Positions 6,283-7,294 of a stretch of 7,294 nt of DNA are shown piece after piece (position 1 is the first letter of the stretch; each line of letters opens with the position of its first letter). This DNA is from Candidatus Heimdallarchaeota archaeon (GTDB lineage Archaea; Asgardarchaeota; Heimdallarchaeia; Heimdallarchaeales; Heimdallarchaeaceae), in contig JAGLOH010000104.1 of assembly GCA_023139025.1 (NCBI GenBank), forward strand, positions 1 to 7,294, given 5' to 3'. The translations under genes were made by a program, and so were the position numbers. The notes beneath the pieces were generated by a model. The model was given only the letters and a program-made list of their open reading frames with translations, was not told the DNA's origin and did no database searches.

Positions 6283-6292
6283 AAAAACAAAA
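6283..6292 (-). terminator. U-tract terminator after the GAF gene
   Basis: The minus strand carries TTTTGTTTTT about 18 bases after the GAF stop codon and just upstream of the tRNA promoter. It is a simple U-rich terminator candidate that would keep the GAF transcript out of the tRNA. No stem is visible. Confidence 0.35.
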
Positions 6293-6309
6293 TCCTATTT
6301 CGATTGTTC

Positions 6310-6837
6310 TTAATGTTTTACAGTTATCAAACAAGCCACAATTTTAAGGGCTTTTAAATCTTCATCACTCCAAATCTTTTCCTTTTTAATTGTTTCATAT
6401 CCAATAAAACCTATTGTATTTTTTTCTTTGATAATCGGAACAGCCAGTATGCTTTTTAATCCTTTAAAGCTCATTAATTCAATCATTGATTGGGCATCAT
6501 CTGTAAGGTCGTTAATACTATTAATTCTAGCAATTTCTTTGTTCTCATATAGCACTTGTTTGAAATATGGGAACAGATCTATTGGAATGTTTTGTTGTTC
6601 CTCCTTCATAGAATGGATTTTTTTTCTGCACCATTCATGAGTGTTATTCGCAATTACATAGTTATTTACATCCTTTTCGAAGAAATAAATGTAGACTCTA
6701 TCAGGAGTACTAAAATTTCCAAGATGAGCAATCCAGAGGTTTATTTTTTGATTCAGACTTAGTTTCATCAAGTTTACATCTTGAAGTTTATTGGATAGAT
6801 TATCAAACTTCCTTGTATTTTTTGAGGACACATTCAT
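6310..6837 (-). CDS. Stand-alone GAF-domain protein
   Basis: The 175-residue protein is almost entirely one GAF domain (about 30-173). Recognisable segments are the first strand RVYIYFFEKD, the helix FPYFKQVLYENKEI, and the block GLKSILAVPIIKEKNTIGFIGYE, followed by KIWSDEDLKALKIVACLI, typical of GAF domains in sensor kinases and cyclases. GAF domains bind small ligands such as cyclic nucleotides or chromophores, or sense redox state. Here no kinase, PAS or output domain is attached, so it would have to act through a partner or be a remnant of a larger sensor. No signal peptide or TM is seen, so it is cytoplasmic. One Cys (in HEWCRKKI) is present, not enough to argue for a metal or bilin site. 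It starts at the only reasonable ATG, without a Shine-Dalgarno, and is transcribed divergently from the creatininase gene. Confidence 0.85.
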   Translation of the reverse strand: MNVSSKNTRKFDNLSNKLQDVNLMKLSLNQKINLWIAHLGNFSTPDRVYIYFFEKDVNNYVIANNTHEWCRKKIHSMKEEQQNIPIDLFPYFKQVLYENKEIARINSINDLTDDAQSMIELMSFKGLKSILAVPIIKEKNTIGFIGYETIKKEKIWSDEDLKALKIVACLITVKH

Positions 6838-6868
6838 TGGTACTCAAAAACATAGTGTGTTAATCAAA

Positions 6869-6882
6869 TTTTTAAATCTTTA
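6869..6882 (-). promoter_or_regulatory. BRE/TATA-like promoter of the GAF gene
   Basis: The minus strand reads AAAGA followed by TTTAAAAA, centred about 35 bases before the GAF ATG, predicting a leader of about nine bases. Its AAGATTTAAAAAT core closely resembles AAGATTTTTAAAT upstream of the creatininase gene, which supports both as promoters of the same organism. Confidence 0.4.
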
Positions 6883-6920
6883 GTGATGGAAATTTAATAT
6901 TTTTGTTATAATTGTGTTAA

Positions 6921-6935
6921 AAGATTTTTAAATTA
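6921..6935 (+). promoter_or_regulatory. BRE/TATA-like promoter of the creatininase-family gene
   Basis: AAGA followed by TTTTTAAATTA is centred about 24 bases before the ATG at 6954, with no Shine-Dalgarno between. This is the expected arrangement for a leaderless archaeal transcript. It lies back to back with the GAF promoter in a 116-base intergenic region. Confidence 0.45.
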
Positions 6936-6953
6936 GAACCAAAACGTAAGCTT

Positions 6954-7294
6954 ATGAAATCTGATAGATATTTATTGCATGAAATGACATGGCAAGATAT
7001 TTCTAAAATCAATAACAAAAAATCAGTTTTTATTCTGCCAATTGGTAGCACAGAACAACATGGACCACAGAACCCAATAGGAACAGATTTTCTAATTGCT
7101 GAACATATTGCCCGAAAAACTGCAGAAAAATCTCCTTTTGCTTTCTGTTTACCTACAATTCCTGTTGGAGTTGCTTCACATCATCGTAATTTTCCGGGAA
7201 CCTTATGGGTTTCGCATAAAATATTCGAAGAATACGTCACAGATGTGCTTAAGGCTTTACATCATCATGGTTTTGATAAAGTTATAGCAGTAAA
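6954..7294 (+). CDS. Creatininase-family metallo-amidohydrolase, 5' part (runs off the window)
   Basis: The first 113 residues are visible and the frame stays open to the window edge. Residues 28-45 carry the family signature (LPIGSTEQHGPQNPIGTD) with the metal-ligand positions E34, H36 and D45. GVASHHRNFPGTLWVS (72-87) matches the second conserved block of the family. The remaining metal ligands of the second half lie outside the window. The family (PF02633) includes creatininase, MftE and archaeal ArfB, the formamide hydrolase of riboflavin and F420 biosynthesis. ArfB is a reasonable guess in an archaeon but is not proven here. The usual HLPLGTD appears as QNPIGTD, a small departure beside the metal site. 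The ATG at 6954 is chosen because a TATA-like box lies 24 bases upstream and the conserved N-terminal block begins normally after it. Confidence 0.88.
   Translation, partial: MKSDRYLLHEMTWQDISKINNKKSVFILPIGSTEQHGPQNPIGTDFLIAEHIARKTAEKSPFAFCLPTIPVGVASHHRNFPGTLWVSHKIFEEYVTDVLKALHHHGFDKVIAV

Noticed and set aside
7096..7287. Plus-strand frame of 63 codons at the right edge.
   Set aside because: It is in a different frame from the creatininase-family gene, whose conserved E34/H36/D45 motif and frame open to the edge show the true reading frame.

Overview
This AT-rich window is very probably archaeal. The evidence is a tRNA gene interrupted by two bulge-helix-bulge introns, promoters with BRE/TATA-like elements about 24-40 bases upstream of starts that mostly lack Shine-Dalgarno motifs, a Shine-Dalgarno match to the archaeal 16S 3' end inside an operon, and exported proteins rich in N-glycosylation sequons. 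A membrane-anchored RING-type finger with all the usual E2-contact positions suggests an Asgard-type or related lineage that has a ubiquitin-like system. The lineage is inferred, not proven.

Layout. On the minus strand, 78-3429 is a two-gene operon: a secreted or membrane-anchored von Willebrand factor A (VWA) protein, followed by a type I membrane protein whose cytoplasmic tail ends in a RING-like finger. The second gene's Shine-Dalgarno overlaps the first gene's stop codon. Tandem hairpin/U-tract terminators follow at 40-88. A 136-base divergent intergenic region (3430-3565) separates this pair from a plus-strand operon at 3566-6089. That operon encodes a coiled-coil winged-helix DNA-binding protein, a MinD/ParA-type deviant-Walker ATPase and a two-TM membrane protein with a large helical, sequon-rich ectodomain.

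The last gene of the plus operon ends exactly where a convergent minus-strand tRNA-Pro(GGG) gene (6090-6227) begins. This tRNA has a 31-nt intron in the D loop and a 30-nt intron at the canonical 37/38 site, and it encodes its own CCA. Further right is a minus-strand stand-alone GAF-domain protein (6310-6837). Divergent from it is a creatininase-family metalloenzyme (6954 to the window end, truncated by the window edge).

How the genes may work together (inference): the two divergent operons together hold two membrane sensors or scaffolds, a membrane RING candidate, a positioning-type ATPase and a small DNA-binding protein. They could form one cell-envelope system under a shared divergent promoter region. 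Nothing in the sequence proves that the two operons cooperate. No gap between genes exceeds 300 bases, and I see no CRISPR array, insertion sequence or rRNA.
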